Counted from the first letter of the stretch, positions 22,983-33,057 are shown. The stretch: DNA of 36,669 nt from Rhodoferax sp. (GCA_021738345.1 JAIPCE010000012.1:1-36669), one strand, 5' to 3'. Notes: generated from the letters alone by a model not told the origin. Numbers and translations are program-made.

Positions 22983-23288
22983 ATGCCAGCCGCGGCAAAA
23001 CAGCAATTGATCAGGCAATGTGAGCTCAGCGCCTTGCTGTTTGGCGTGCTGTCTGCACCACTTCGGCTTCAGATCATCAGCAGCTTGTGCGAATCCGAGA
23101 AAAACGTCAGCGAACTATTGTCAGAGATCAACACCACCCAACCCAATATGTCCAACCACCTCAAGACCCTGTACCAAGCAGGTCTTCTGGGCAAACGCCG
23201 CAAGGGCGTTCAAATGTATTACTACTTGGCCAACCCGCACCTGCGCGAGGATCTCTTTCAAATCTCCAGGTGGGTTCCATCGGCCTGA
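22983..23288 (+). CDS. ArsR/SmtB family regulator (second paralogue)
   Basis: A 101-residue winged-helix protein clearly paralogous to the one at 16198-16560: both share LFxVLSAPxRLxII, the EKNVxELLSEI segment, TTQPNMSxHLxTLYxAGxLGKRRxGVQxYY. Cysteines are at 13 and 36; C36 matches C43 of the first copy, while the C-terminal cysteines of the first copy are missing. It closes the redox operon 21 nt after the second rhodanese, and a GGTGT-AA-ACACC inverted repeat lies directly before its ATG. Likely an autoregulator of the operon or part of a two-repressor switch. Confidence 0.9.
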   Translation: MPAAAKQQLIRQCELSALLFGVLSAPLRLQIISSLCESEKNVSELLSEINTTQPNMSNHLKTLYQAGLLGKRRKGVQMYYYLANPHLREDLFQISRWVPSA

Positions 23289-23357
23289 GTGGGGCCTTCG
23301 ACCCAGTGATTCGCGGTGGGTGCGCTATCGCTTACCTACCCTGCAAAACATGCTTGC

Positions 23358-23699
23358 TCAGCGGCTCACTGGGCTACCCCTACCAGTAGGGCGGCGGTAT
23401 TCCCAGTTGCCGTCGGGGCTTTCCTTGAAGTCCATTTTTTCCCAGAACTCGCGGGCGTTGAAGCGGACCCGGTCGGCGATCAGCAACGGATAGCGTGCCT
23501 TGAGCATGGCAATCGCGGCCGCACCATAGCCATTGCGCTGGTATTCTGGAAACACCTGTATCGAATAGACGATAGCCTTTTCGGCCAGCAGGCGGCATCG
23601 AATATTGCCAATGCGCGCATCGGGCAGGTCGATGTCGATTCGGTCATAGCCGACCAATGAGCCGCGGCGATTTTCGGTAAATTTTGGCACCTGTTTCAT
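23358..23699 (-). CDS. GNAT-family N-acetyltransferase
   Basis: A 113-residue compact GNAT protein. The acetyl-CoA loop is present as VFPEYQRNGYGAAAI (about 49-63), preceded by a strand (AIVYSIQV) and followed by a helix and the ARYPLLIADRVRF strand; the C-terminal FWEKMDF is typical. The acceptor cannot be predicted. It is shorter than most GNATs (about 140-160), lacking part of the N-terminal region. It lies 18 nt after the deacetylase-like gene on the same strand, so the two are probably cotranscribed. Confidence 0.82.
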   Translation of the reverse strand: MKQVPKFTENRRGSLVGYDRIDIDLPDARIGNIRCRLLAEKAIVYSIQVFPEYQRNGYGAAAIAMLKARYPLLIADRVRFNAREFWEKMDFKESPDGNWEYRRPTGRGSPVSR

Positions 23700-23717
23700 G
23701 CTGTTATCGGCGGTGTG

Positions 23718-24491
23718 TTACTCAAAGCCGCGGCAAAAGGCCAGCGCATTCTTGCCCAGGTCGGGCAGGTAGTAGCCCCCCTCCAGCACCGCGAAACGTC
23801 GCTGATGCCCCAGGCGGATGGCATAACCCTGCAACAGACGCCCGATAGTGAAGAAGTCTTCGGTGCTGAGCTTTCCACCAAGGTCGTGAATGTAGGCATC
23901 GAAACCCGCAGACACCGCCAGCAGGTCAACCTGCGGCGCAGTCTTGAGGCGATCTTCGAGGTTTTGCAGCAGTTCGGCGGCGCTGTTGCCATAGGTGTTG
24001 TAGACCGTCGCGCCCGGCCAGCCTCGCAGCACGTCCTTGGTGCCGTCTCCGGTGTGCTGGTCAAAGTCGACCACAAAGGCGGAGTTGATCTGTCCGGCAT
24101 CGCGCAGGCGCAGCAAGGCCAGTGCCACGTTGCTGAAGGTGCAGTGCCCCCAGGCCTGGGCCCGGCTCGCATGGTGACCTGGCGGGCGTACGCAGGCAAA
24201 GGTGGGTTCACCAATCAGCGCCAGATCGGATGCAAAAATTGCCCCGCCTGCCGCCAGTGCCGCCATGGCATAGAGGCGCGGCTTGTTCTGTTCGATGGCG
24301 CTAACATGGGCTTCGGTATGGGCGCGCAACAGGTCGACCCTGGTTGCGGCGGCGGGTATGACGATCTCGTAGCGGCCCTCGTCCCGCAGGGCGTTGATCA
24401 GGTTGACCAGGCGCCCCTCGGCGGCACCGTTGTCAAATTCATCCTCGGAGTAAAAGGACTGGTGAAAGTCTTCGTGAAAAATAACGCGCAT
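23718..24491 (-). CDS. Histone deacetylase-family amidohydrolase
   Basis: A 257-residue zinc hydrolase of the HDAC/acetylpolyamine amidohydrolase/acetoin-utilisation superfamily, smaller than the usual 300-370. Motifs seen: RPPGHHA (H106, H107 general base pair), VVDFDQHTGDGT (D144, H146 as zinc ligands), SAGFDAY (D198, third ligand) and LEGGYY (catalytic tyrosine near 240). The loop reads DQHTGDGT instead of the common DVHHGNGT, but the metal ligands are kept, so activity is plausible. Substrates may be acetylated proteins, polyamines or other small amides. It is paired with a GNAT gene immediately downstream. Confidence 0.9.
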   Translation of the reverse strand: MRVIFHEDFHQSFYSEDEFDNGAAEGRLVNLINALRDEGRYEIVIPAAATRVDLLRAHTEAHVSAIEQNKPRLYAMAALAAGGAIFASDLALIGEPTFACVRPPGHHASRAQAWGHCTFSNVALALLRLRDAGQINSAFVVDFDQHTGDGTKDVLRGWPGATVYNTYGNSAAELLQNLEDRLKTAPQVDLLAVSAGFDAYIHDLGGKLSTEDFFTIGRLLQGYAIRLGHQRRFAVLEGGYYLPDLGKNALAFCRGFE

Positions 24492-24553
24492 GCTGGAGAA
24501 TGCAGGGGGTAGCCGGACCCTGATTTTAAGCGAAACAGACCGTCAGCCGCGTG

Positions 24554-25771
24554 TCAGCCGGGGTGCAAGACCTTGGCCACGGGGTTGGTGCGCAGCCGGT
24601 AGGCGTCGGGCATGCCTGAACCGAGCAAGGGGCGCAGATAGAGGCGAAAGGCGTCGGTCACATCGGTGCCGCTGGCGGTAATGAAATGGTCTTCCATGAC
24701 ACGGGTCTTGCCGGCCACGGTCTCGATCGGCAACAGCTCATAGTCGACCGAGTAAAAGCCGGTGCGTTTGATTGCCACCGAACCATCGTTCTTACCCCAC
24801 ATCGCAAATTGCACGGCTTTTTCGCCGACTTCGCGCGCTTCTCGCTGGTCCACGTCAGACACACAGCCGATGAACGAGCGCTGCAAATAACCCAGGGTAT
24901 CGCCGCGCACCCGCTTGATGCCCAGCTTGGTCTTGATTTCCTCGCACAGCAAGTCGGCCAGCGCGCCGCTGCCCGAGAGCTGCACATTGCCATGCGCGTC
25001 ATGTTCGAGGTCCTTGGCTAAAAGGGCTGCAATCGGTGCCCCCGAACTGTCGTGAATCCCCTCAGAGACGGCAATCACACAGCGCCCCAGTCGCTCGTAG
25101 GTGGCCTTGACATCGGCGAGAAATTTTTCCAGCACAAAGGTACGTTCGGGCAGGTAAATAAGGTGCGGGCCGTCGTCGGGAAACTTCTTGCCCAGCGCCG
25201 AGGCGGCAGTTAAAAAGCCCGCATGGCGGCCCATCACCACGCCCACATAGACACCAGGCAGTGCCGCGTTGTCCAGGTTCGCGCCGGCAAAGGCCTGGGC
25301 CACAAACCGCGCCGCCGAGGGAAAGCCCGGCGTGTGGTCGTTACCGACCAAGTCGTTGTCTATGGTTTTTGGAATATGGATGCAGCGCAGGTCGTAATTG
25401 GCCTTGCGCGCCTCACCACTCACAATCGCCACGGTGTCGGAGGAGTCATTGCCGCCGATATAGAAAAAGTGCCCAATTTCATGGGCTTGTAACACTTTGA
25501 AAATCTCCTGGCAATATTTCACATCAGGCTTGTCCCGCGTGGAGCCCAGTGCGCTTGATGGGGTGCTAGCCACCAGCTCCAGGTTGTGGCTGGTCTCCTG
25601 GGTCAGGTGCACAAAGTCTTCGTTGATGATGCCGCGCACGCCATGGCGCGCCCCATACACGTGCTCAATGCCGCGAAAGCGCCGGGCCTCCAAGGCAACG
25701 CCGACCAGCGACTGGTTAATGACGGCGGTGGGGCCACCGCCTTGCGCGACAAGAATCTTTCCAGAAGCCAT
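24554..25771 (-). CDS. pfp: 6-phosphofructokinase, PPi-dependent type
   Basis: A 405-residue enzyme that interconverts fructose 6-phosphate and fructose 1,6-bisphosphate. Motifs: GGGPTAVINQS (11-21), GGND (106-109), PKTIDND (134-140), MGRHAGF (180-186). The lysine in PKTIDND, instead of the glycine of bacterial ATP-PFK, and the Asn-Asp in GGND point to pyrophosphate as phosphoryl donor, which makes the reaction reversible. The length also fits that group rather than the 320-residue ATP enzyme. CTAAGGA provides a ribosome binding site before the ATG at 25771. It follows GAPDH on the same strand but beyond that operon's terminator, so it probably has its own promoter in the 149-nt gap. Confidence 0.9.
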   Translation of the reverse strand: MASGKILVAQGGGPTAVINQSLVGVALEARRFRGIEHVYGARHGVRGIINEDFVHLTQETSHNLELVASTPSSALGSTRDKPDVKYCQEIFKVLQAHEIGHFFYIGGNDSSDTVAIVSGEARKANYDLRCIHIPKTIDNDLVGNDHTPGFPSAARFVAQAFAGANLDNAALPGVYVGVVMGRHAGFLTAASALGKKFPDDGPHLIYLPERTFVLEKFLADVKATYERLGRCVIAVSEGIHDSSGAPIAALLAKDLEHDAHGNVQLSGSGALADLLCEEIKTKLGIKRVRGDTLGYLQRSFIGCVSDVDQREAREVGEKAVQFAMWGKNDGSVAIKRTGFYSVDYELLPIETVAGKTRVMEDHFITASGTDVTDAFRLYLRPLLGSGMPDAYRLRTNPVAKVLHPG

Positions 25772-25857
25772 ACTGAATCCTTAGGGTAATTAAAGAAGGT
25801 GACCGGGAGCATCCTAGCAAAACCAGGTCTTGCGCATTGGGATGCGGCCTTGGCGCG

Positions 25858-25893
25858 TAAAAAAGCCCGCACCGGGGAACCCCGTGCGGGCTG
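25858..25893 (-). terminator. Rho-independent terminator of the tkt-gap operon
   Basis: On the minus strand AGCCCGCAC-GGGG-TT-CCCC-(g)-GTGCGGGCT forms a 13-bp stem with a 2-nt loop and one bulge, followed directly by TTTTTT. It lies 28 nt beyond the gap stop codon. Confidence 0.9.
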
Positions 25894-25920
25894 GATCAGA
25901 TACCTGACCTGAAGCTTGGT

Positions 25921-26943
<1,023 letters not shown>

Positions 26944-29004
26944 TTAACTTTTTGCCAATGCGGCTTGCACCGTGTTGGCCACGTTTTCCGGCGTAAAGCC
27001 AAAATGGGCAAATAGCACGGGGGCCGGGGCCGATTCGCCGTAGCTGTCAATGCCGACAACTGCCGCGCAGCCATATTTCCACCAGCCACCGGTGCAGCCC
27101 ATCTCCACTGCCACGCGCGGTACGCCTTTGGGCAGCACCGCGGCTTTGTAGGCGCTTGGCTGCTGGTCAAAAGTGGTGGTGCTGGGCATGGAGACCACGC
27201 GCACCGCGATCTTGCGGGTGGCAAGCAATTGCTGGGCCTGAATGGCGAGCTGCACTTCGGAGCCGGTGGCAATCAGGACCGCCTGGGGTTTTTTCTTCAG
27301 GCCTACCTGGGCCGGCTCGCTGAGTACATAGGCCCCCTTGCTGATGGCGTCGAGGCCACAGGCCTCGGGGGCGAGCGAGGATTCGGCCTTGGCGACGTAA
27401 GCAATGTTCTGGCGTGACAGCAGCAGCGCTGTGGGCTTGTTCCTGTTTTGCAGGGCCACGGTCCAGGCCACGGCGGTTTCGGCGGTGTCGCCGGGGCGCC
27501 AGACATCCAGGTTGGGGATCAGGCGCAGGCTGGCGGCGTGCTCTATGCTTTGGTGCGTGGGACCGTCTTCGCCCAGGCCAATGCTGTCGTGGGTAAAGAC
27601 ATGGATTACGCGCTGTTTCATGAGCGCGGCCATGCGAATGGCATTGCGGCTGTAGTCGCTAAACGTCAAGAAGGTGCCGCCATAGGGAATAAAACCACCG
27701 TGCAGTGCGACACCGTTCATGATGGCAGCCATGCCGAACTCGCGCACACCATAGTTAATGTGGCGCCCACCGATGTCCTCTGCGGTCTTGACCACGGCAC
27801 CCTGGGTGTCAAAGCGCAAGGGCGGCGTGCTTTTGGTGTTGGTGAGATTGGAGCCTGTGAGGTCGGCCGAGCCACCAAGCAATTCCGGCAGGGCCGCAGT
27901 GAAGGCTTCGAGTGCCAATTGCGAGGCCTTGCGCGAGGCCAGGGTTTCGGCCTTGGTATGCGCAGCCACCACGGCATCCACAGCGGTCTGGACAAAGTTC
28001 TTGGGCAAATCGCCCTTCATGCGGCGCAGTAACTCTTTGGCCAGTGTCGGATAGGCGGCCTTGTAGGCGGCAAAGCGGATGTTCCACTCGGACTCTAAGG
28101 CCTTGCCCTGGGCTTTGGCGTCCCAATCGGCATAGACTTCTTTGGGGATGACAAAGGGCTTGTGGGGCCAGTCCAGGCGCTCGCGCGTCAGGGCAATTTC
28201 TTCGGCACCCAGGGGTTCGCCATGCGCCTTGGAGGTATTGGCGCGGTTCGGGCTGCCGCGGCCAATTTGGGTTTTGCAAATAATCAGCGTGGGGCGGTCA
28301 GTTGACTTGCGGGCCTCTGCAAGGGTGTTGGACACCAGCTCGGTGTTGTGGCCGTCAATCGGGCCCAGCACATTCCAGCCGTAGGCCACAAAGCGCAGCG
28401 CCGAGTTGTCGGCAAACCAGGGCGACACTTGCCCGTCAATTGAAATGCCGTTGTCGTCGTACAGCGCAATCAGCTTGTTGAGTTTCCAGGCACCTGCGAG
28501 CGACGCGACTTCGTGGCTGATGCCTTCCATCAGACAGCCGTCGCCCAGAAAGGTGTAGGTGTGGTGGTCCACCACAGTGTGGCCGTCGCGGTTGAACTCG
28601 GCCGCCAGCAGCTTCTCGGCCAGCGCCATGCCCACGGCATTGCTCACGCCCTGGCCTAGCGGACCGGTGGTGGTTTCGACTCCTGGGGTAACGCCCACTT
28701 CAGGGTGGCCGGCGGTCTTGCTGTGCAGCTGGCGAAAGTTTTTGAGTTCGGCCATGGGTAGCTTGTAACCGCTCAGGTGCAGCACGGCATAGATCAGCAT
28801 CGAGCCGTGCCCGTTGGAGAGCACAAAACGGTCGCGGTTGAGCCAATGGGGGTTGCCGGGGTTGTGGCGCAGATGCCCGCTCCATAGCGCAACCGCCATA
28901 TCTGCCATGCCCATAGGCGCGCCGGGGTGGCCGGAGTTGGCTTGTTGCACGGCATCCATTGCGAGTGCGCGAATGGCGTTAGCCATGGTGAGTGTGTTCG
29001 CCAT
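26944..29004 (-). CDS. tkt: Transketolase
   Basis: A 686-residue thiamine-diphosphate enzyme that moves two-carbon units in the pentose phosphate or Calvin pathways. Visible: [18 protein letters not shown] near the N-terminus, the ThDP/Mg motif GDGCLMEG with the paired N residue in [10 protein letters not shown], and [14 protein letters not shown] in the pyrimidine domain. I chose ATG 29004, with GGAG 9 nt upstream; the in-frame TTG at 29013 would lie right against that GGAG. It is cotranscribed with gap. No Calvin-cycle-specific gene (RuBisCO, phosphoribulokinase) is nearby, so a housekeeping role is more likely. Confidence 0.97.
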   Translation of the reverse strand: MANTLTMANAIRALAMDAVQQANSGHPGAPMGMADMAVALWSGHLRHNPGNPHWLNRDRFVLSNGHGSMLIYAVLHLSGYKLPMAELKNFRQLHSKTAGHPEVGVTPGVETTTGPLGQGVSNAVGMALAEKLLAAEFNRDGHTVVDHHTYTFLGDGCLMEGISHEVASLAGAWKLNKLIALYDDNGISIDGQVSPWFADNSALRFVAYGWNVLGPIDGHNTELVSNTLAEARKSTDRPTLIICKTQIGRGSPNRANTSKAHGEPLGAEEIALTRERLDWPHKPFVIPKEVYADWDAKAQGKALESEWNIRFAAYKAAYPTLAKELLRRMKGDLPKNFVQTAVDAVVAAHTKAETLASRKASQLALEAFTAALPELLGGSADLTGSNLTNTKSTPPLRFDTQGAVVKTAEDIGGRHINYGVREFGMAAIMNGVALHGGFIPYGGTFLTFSDYSRNAIRMAALMKQRVIHVFTHDSIGLGEDGPTHQSIEHAASLRLIPNLDVWRPGDTAETAVAWTVALQNRNKPTALLLSRQNIAYVAKAESSLAPEACGLDAISKGAYVLSEPAQVGLKKKPQAVLIATGSEVQLAIQAQQLLATRKIAVRVVSMPSTTTFDQQPSAYKAAVLPKGVPRVAVEMGCTGGWWKYGCAAVVGIDSYGESAPAPVLFAHFGFTPENVANTVQAALAKS

Positions 29005-29208
29005 AAGGGGCAACTCCAGGGTAGATGGGACCGAACGAATTGCGCTATTTTACCGAGCTGTGAAGCGACACCAAAAACCAAGGCAGCGCAGCCCATGCAG
29101 GGCCTGTACCTAAGCGCTACCGGGCGGCGGCCCGAGTCCTGCCTGCACAGCTTTGGCGGTGACTGTACGGGCAATGTGGATGCACTTCAGCGTGAAGCCG
29201 TTCTCCAG

Positions 29209-29979
29209 TCAGGTTTGCAGCAGCGCGTCGTGCAGCGCGACAAACTCCTGGGTCAGCTTGTGGTTGGGGTCCATGAAGATCATGGGCAGCGACTGCTCGT
29301 GGGATTCGCGAATCCGCACCGACGCGCTCAGATAGGGCTGCAGCACCGGCAGGCCTTCGTCTATCAGCTCCTGCACCATGCGCTGGGGCAGGTTGGCGCG
29401 GGCCTGGAACTGGTTGACGATGATGCCTTCGACCTTGAGGTCGGCATTGTGGTCGGCCTGAATTTCCTGCACGTTTTCCAGCAGGGTATAGAGCGCGCGG
29501 CGCGAGAAGTCGTCGCAGTCAAAGGGAATCAGGCAACCTTGCGCTGCAATCAGCGCGCAACGGGTATAAAAGTTCAGGGCCGGTGGTGTGTCGATGTAAA
29601 TATGGTCGTAATCGTCGGCCAGCAGCTCAAGCGCATCACGCAGCTTGTAAATTTTGTGACGCGATTCGAGCTTGCCATGCAGCTCGTCGAGCTGCGGGCT
29701 CGACGGCATGACATCCAGGCCTTCCCACTGGGTTTTGACGATGAATTCGCTGGCGGCCTTGTCCCGGATCGTGAATTTGAGGCTTTGCTCAAAAAATTCG
29801 GCCACATGGGGCAAGTCCTCGGGCATGTCGGCGCCCAGCAGGTAACGCGTGGAGTTGCCTTGCGAGTCCAGATCGATGACCAGGGTGCGCAGCCCTTGCC
29901 AGGCGCTGATGGCGGCCAGGTTACAGGTAATGGTGGACTTGCCAACGCCACCTTTTTGGTTAAAAACGACATGCTGCAT
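29209..29979 (-). CDS. ParA/MinD-family ATPase (orphan)
   Basis: A 256-residue deviant-Walker ATPase: KGGVGKST at 9-16, the A' segment VIDLDSQGNSTR near 40-50 and YIDTPPALNFY around 125-135. Such proteins position chromosomes, plasmids or protein cargo by ATP-dependent DNA binding. No parB or parS-like partner is seen next to it, and the neighbours are transketolase and a cation ATPase, so it is probably not a plasmid partition cassette. I chose ATG 29979 because KGGVGKST then begins at the usual residue 9; an in-frame extension to 30108 overlaps the upstream gene and adds unrelated sequence. Confidence 0.9.
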   Translation of the reverse strand: MQHVVFNQKGGVGKSTITCNLAAISAWQGLRTLVIDLDSQGNSTRYLLGADMPEDLPHVAEFFEQSLKFTIRDKAASEFIVKTQWEGLDVMPSSPQLDELHGKLESRHKIYKLRDALELLADDYDHIYIDTPPALNFYTRCALIAAQGCLIPFDCDDFSRRALYTLLENVQEIQADHNADLKVEGIIVNQFQARANLPQRMVQELIDEGLPVLQPYLSASVRIRESHEQSLPMIFMDPNHKLTQEFVALHDALLQT

Positions 29980-30014
29980 GGGATTTGTCCGGTTATTGGA
30001 GACAGGGGGCAAGT

Positions 30015-32669
30015 TTACCGGGCGGGCGGCATCCCGCCGCGTTCGCTCCGCCGCCAGGCCTTTTCGACTTCCACTACCACCCAGACCACCGAAGAGGCTG
30101 CCAGACAAATCAGCAACTCAGAGGCAGACAGCGGCTGGGTCTTGAAGATGGGGTTGAGGGCGGGCACATAAATGGTGGCCATTTGCAGCGCAAAGGTGAG
30201 CGTGACGGCTCCGAGCAGCGGGCGGTTGCTGGCCAGGCCCAGCTGCCACAGGGGCACGGACTCGGAGCGGATGGCCATCACGTGGGCCATTTGCGACAAG
30301 GTGAGTACGGTAAACACCATGGTTTGCCAGTGTGCAAGGCCGCTCGCCAAGGCCCAAGCTTGCACCCCCAGACACAGGGCACCAATGAGCAGACCGACGC
30401 CCAGCACGTGTTGCCACATGCCGTGCGCAAACAGGTTTTCGCGCGGGGGTCGCGGCGGGCGCTGCATGATGCCGGGCTCTGCCGGCTCGGCGGCCAGCGC
30501 CAGCCCGGGCAGGCCGTCGGTCACCAGGTTGACCCAGAGAATGTGAATCGGCAGCAGCGGCACCGGCAGCAACAGCAGGGGTGCCAGAAAAATGGTCCAG
30601 ATTTCGCCCGAATTTCCGGTCATGGCATAGCGCACAAACTTGCGGATGTTGTCGTAAATGCGACGGCCCTCGCGCACCGCCTTGACGATGGTGGCAAAGT
30701 TATCGTCGAGCAGTACCAGGCTGGAGGCCTCACGCGCTACGTCGGTGCCGCCGCGGCCCATCGCCACCCCGATGTCAGCGGCTTTGAGCGCGGGCGCGTC
30801 GTTGACACCGTCACCCGTCATGGCGACAAACTCGCCATGTGCCTGCAGCGCCTGAACGATGCGGATTTTTTGCGCCGGGTCGACCCGGGCGTAGATGCGC
30901 ACCGTGCGCACCTGCGCCATCAGCGCGTCGTCGCTCAGGCCCGCCAGGTCGGCCCCGGTCAGCACGGCCGCTTGAGCGTCTTGTACCAAGCCCAGTCGCA
31001 GCGCTATGGCGCGCGCCGTGGCTGGGTGGTCGCCCGTGATCATGACCGGGGTAATGCCCGCCACCTGACATTCCTGCACTGCGGCGGCCGCCTCAGGCCG
31101 CGCCGGGTCCATCAAGCCAACCAGTCCGATGAAGCACAGATCGGTCTCCATCGCTTGGGTGTCGTTGCCATTTTCAGGCAGGTGGTCATAGCTGCGCCGC
31201 GCTACCGCGAGCACGCGCAGGCCCTGCGCGGCCATGGCCTCAGAACGTGCCAGCCAGGTCGCGCCGTCAAACCTTGCTAGAGGCGCCAACTGCTCGCCGT
31301 GCCAAGTTGCTGTGCACTGAGGAATCACCGCCTCGGGTGCCCCCTTGGTGTAGGCCAGAAAACCCAGCGGCGTGCGGTGGAAGGTGGTCATGCGCTTGCG
31401 TATCGAGTCAAACGGCTGCTCGTGCACCCGGGGCCATTGCGCCTCCAATGCTGCCTTGTGGATACCGCCAGTGGCCGCTGCCTCGGTCAGTGCGGTCTCT
31501 GTGGGGTCGCCTTGCCAGCTGCCGTCGGCTGCCAAATGAGCGTCGTTGCACAGCGCCACTGCACGCAATAGTTCCTTGGAATCTTGTTGCGGGTCGACCG
31601 GGACCAGCGCTTCGGCCTGCATGCGGTTTTGCGTGAGGGTGCCAGTTTTGTCAGAGCAGATGTAAGTGACCGAGCCCAGCGTTTCGACCGACGGCAGACG
31701 GCGGATCAGCGCGTTGACCGACACCATGCGCCGCGCACCCAGCGCCAGCAGCACCGTGACCACGGCCGGCAGTGCCTCGGGTATGGCAGCAACCGCCAGG
31801 CTGATGGCCAGCAGCAGCATCTCCAGCGCCGACTCGCCGCGCAGCACGCCAACCATAAAAATCACCGCACAAATCGCCAGCACCACGAGTGCGACGCGCT
31901 TGCCAAAAGCCGCCAGTCGCAACTGCAACGGGGTGCTGCGACTCTCGCCCTGGTCGAGCAGGGTCGCAACCTTGCCAAGCTCGGTGGCACGACCGGTCGC
32001 CACCACCAGGCCATGCGCCCGCCCGTGGGTGGCAATGGTGCCCTTGAAGGCCATGTTGAGCCGGTCGCCCAGCGCATGTGAGCCCCCCTGCAGGACGTTG
32101 GCGTGCTTGTCTACCGTGACCGATTCACCGGTGAGTGCAGACTCGTCGACCTTGAGCTGCGCGGTCTGGAGCAGCCTCAGATCCGCCGGAACCTGGTTGC
32201 CAGCTTCGAGCACCACAATGTCGCCGGGCACCAGCGCGTGTGCCGGCACCTGCTGCTGCTCGCCGCTGCGCAGTACCGTGGCCTGTGCGGCTGATAGTCG
32301 TTGCAGCGCGGCCAGCGCCTGATCGGCACGCCAGGCCTGTACCAGGCCAATGCCGGCGTTGAGCAGCACAATGACCAAAATCACCAGCGTGTCGACCAGG
32401 TCGCCAATCACGCCCGAAATGACGGCAGCAGCAATCAGCACCAGGATCATGAAGTCGCTAAATTGCGCCAGCAGCAGCGACCACACACTGCGGATCGCGC
32501 CTGTTGGCAAGGCGTTGGCGCCAAACTGCAGGGTAAGCTGATCGACCTGGTGCGCATCCAGCCCCTTGCTGGAGTCGACCTGGTGGGCCTGCACCAGTTC
32601 GTGGGCCTCGCGCAAATGCCAGTCGCCAGCGCTTGGAACGAAGGTGGGAGGGGGTGTGGGTGGGGTCAT
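30015..32669 (-). CDS. P-type cation ATPase, P2A (Ca2+-type)
   Basis: An 884-residue ion pump of the inner membrane. Motifs: TGES of the actuator domain near residue 180, PEALP in helix M4 just before the catalytic SDKTGTLT near 340, TGDGVND near 621, and NLVTDGLPGLALA in M6. The M4 PEALP and the M6 N-x-x-T-D residues match SERCA-like calcium pumps more than MgtA or copper pumps, and there is no N-terminal metal-binding domain. ATG 32669 (MTPPTPPP) was chosen; a TTG at 32702 would add eleven residues. Ca2+ export is an inference from these residues. ParA follows 35 nt downstream. Confidence 0.9.
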   Translation of the reverse strand: MTPPTPPPTFVPSAGDWHLREAHELVQAHQVDSSKGLDAHQVDQLTLQFGANALPTGAIRSVWSLLLAQFSDFMILVLIAAAVISGVIGDLVDTLVILVIVLLNAGIGLVQAWRADQALAALQRLSAAQATVLRSGEQQQVPAHALVPGDIVVLEAGNQVPADLRLLQTAQLKVDESALTGESVTVDKHANVLQGGSHALGDRLNMAFKGTIATHGRAHGLVVATGRATELGKVATLLDQGESRSTPLQLRLAAFGKRVALVVLAICAVIFMVGVLRGESALEMLLLAISLAVAAIPEALPAVVTVLLALGARRMVSVNALIRRLPSVETLGSVTYICSDKTGTLTQNRMQAEALVPVDPQQDSKELLRAVALCNDAHLAADGSWQGDPTETALTEAAATGGIHKAALEAQWPRVHEQPFDSIRKRMTTFHRTPLGFLAYTKGAPEAVIPQCTATWHGEQLAPLARFDGATWLARSEAMAAQGLRVLAVARRSYDHLPENGNDTQAMETDLCFIGLVGLMDPARPEAAAAVQECQVAGITPVMITGDHPATARAIALRLGLVQDAQAAVLTGADLAGLSDDALMAQVRTVRIYARVDPAQKIRIVQALQAHGEFVAMTGDGVNDAPALKAADIGVAMGRGGTDVAREASSLVLLDDNFATIVKAVREGRRIYDNIRKFVRYAMTGNSGEIWTIFLAPLLLLPVPLLPIHILWVNLVTDGLPGLALAAEPAEPGIMQRPPRPPRENLFAHGMWQHVLGVGLLIGALCLGVQAWALASGLAHWQTMVFTVLTLSQMAHVMAIRSESVPLWQLGLASNRPLLGAVTLTFALQMATIYVPALNPIFKTQPLSASELLICLAASSVVWVVVEVEKAWRRSERGGMPPAR

Positions 32670-32720
32670 AGGTGTGCGGTGCCGGTTACTGCTGGCTCGC
32701 AACAGTGGGTTTCAACACAG

Positions 32721-32775
32721 GATAAATTTGTTCTCGCGCAAAGTCGTTGATTAACCGTCTGAGAACGAATTTACC
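32721..32775. promoter_or_regulatory. Inverted repeat in the divergent intergenic region upstream of the P-type ATPase
   Basis: GATAAATTTGTTCTC (32721-32735) pairs with GAGAACGAATTTACC (32761-32775): 13 of 15 positions pair around a 25-nt spacer. Both arms are next to copies of GGGTTTCAAC (32708-32717 and 32778-32787), so a 70-bp unit is partly repeated. It lies 52 nt upstream of the ATPase start and could be a regulator site or a transcript structure. The rest of 32670-33057 is AT-rich with no gene. Confidence 0.45.
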
Positions 32776-32994
32776 TTGGGTTTCAACGCATCCATTATTG
32801 CCTGTACAAAATCTCCATACAGTGCAATTGTGGGGCTTTCCCTGGGGAGTTCGGCGGATGTTCGGTCCGACCTTCGTTGTTTGTATGGAAAAAATGTACT
32901 TCGGGCGCGACGCGAGGCCTTTTGTCGCCGTCTATCTTTCTATATTTCAATTTTAAGTTATTGATTTTCATGGATATTTTTGATTTTTTTGAAA

Positions 32995-33011
32995 TTGGCA
33001 TGGCTAATGCT
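32995..33011 (+). promoter_or_regulatory. Sigma-54-type (-24/-12) promoter for the receiver-membrane fusion gene
   Basis: TGGCATGGCTAATGCT has GG at 32997-32998 and GC at 33009-33010, exactly 10 nt apart, and matches the RpoN consensus TGGCACG-N4-TTGCW at all but two defined positions. It lies about 47 nt before the ATG, in an AT-rich tract. RpoN promoters need an enhancer-binding activator; none is encoded in the window. Confidence 0.7.
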
Positions 33012-33057
33012 TATGACTGTTCATCTTAAGTTAGAGATGCAAGCCAAGGAGTAAATC

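Noticed and set aside
21735-23018. 427-codon minus-strand ORF
   Set aside because: Antisense to both rhodanese genes, which have active-site loops and signal peptides.
26944-29004. Calvin-cycle (cbb) operon
   Set aside because: Transketolase and GAPDH alone are housekeeping; no RuBisCO, phosphoribulokinase or CbbR gene in the window.
29209-29979. Plasmid-type partition locus or integrated plasmid
   Set aside because: The ParA is alone, with no parB or iterons, and is flanked by housekeeping genes.
29985-31280. 431-codon plus-strand ORF
   Set aside because: Entirely antisense to the P-type ATPase, which has all catalytic motifs; long antisense frames are expected in GC-rich coding DNA.
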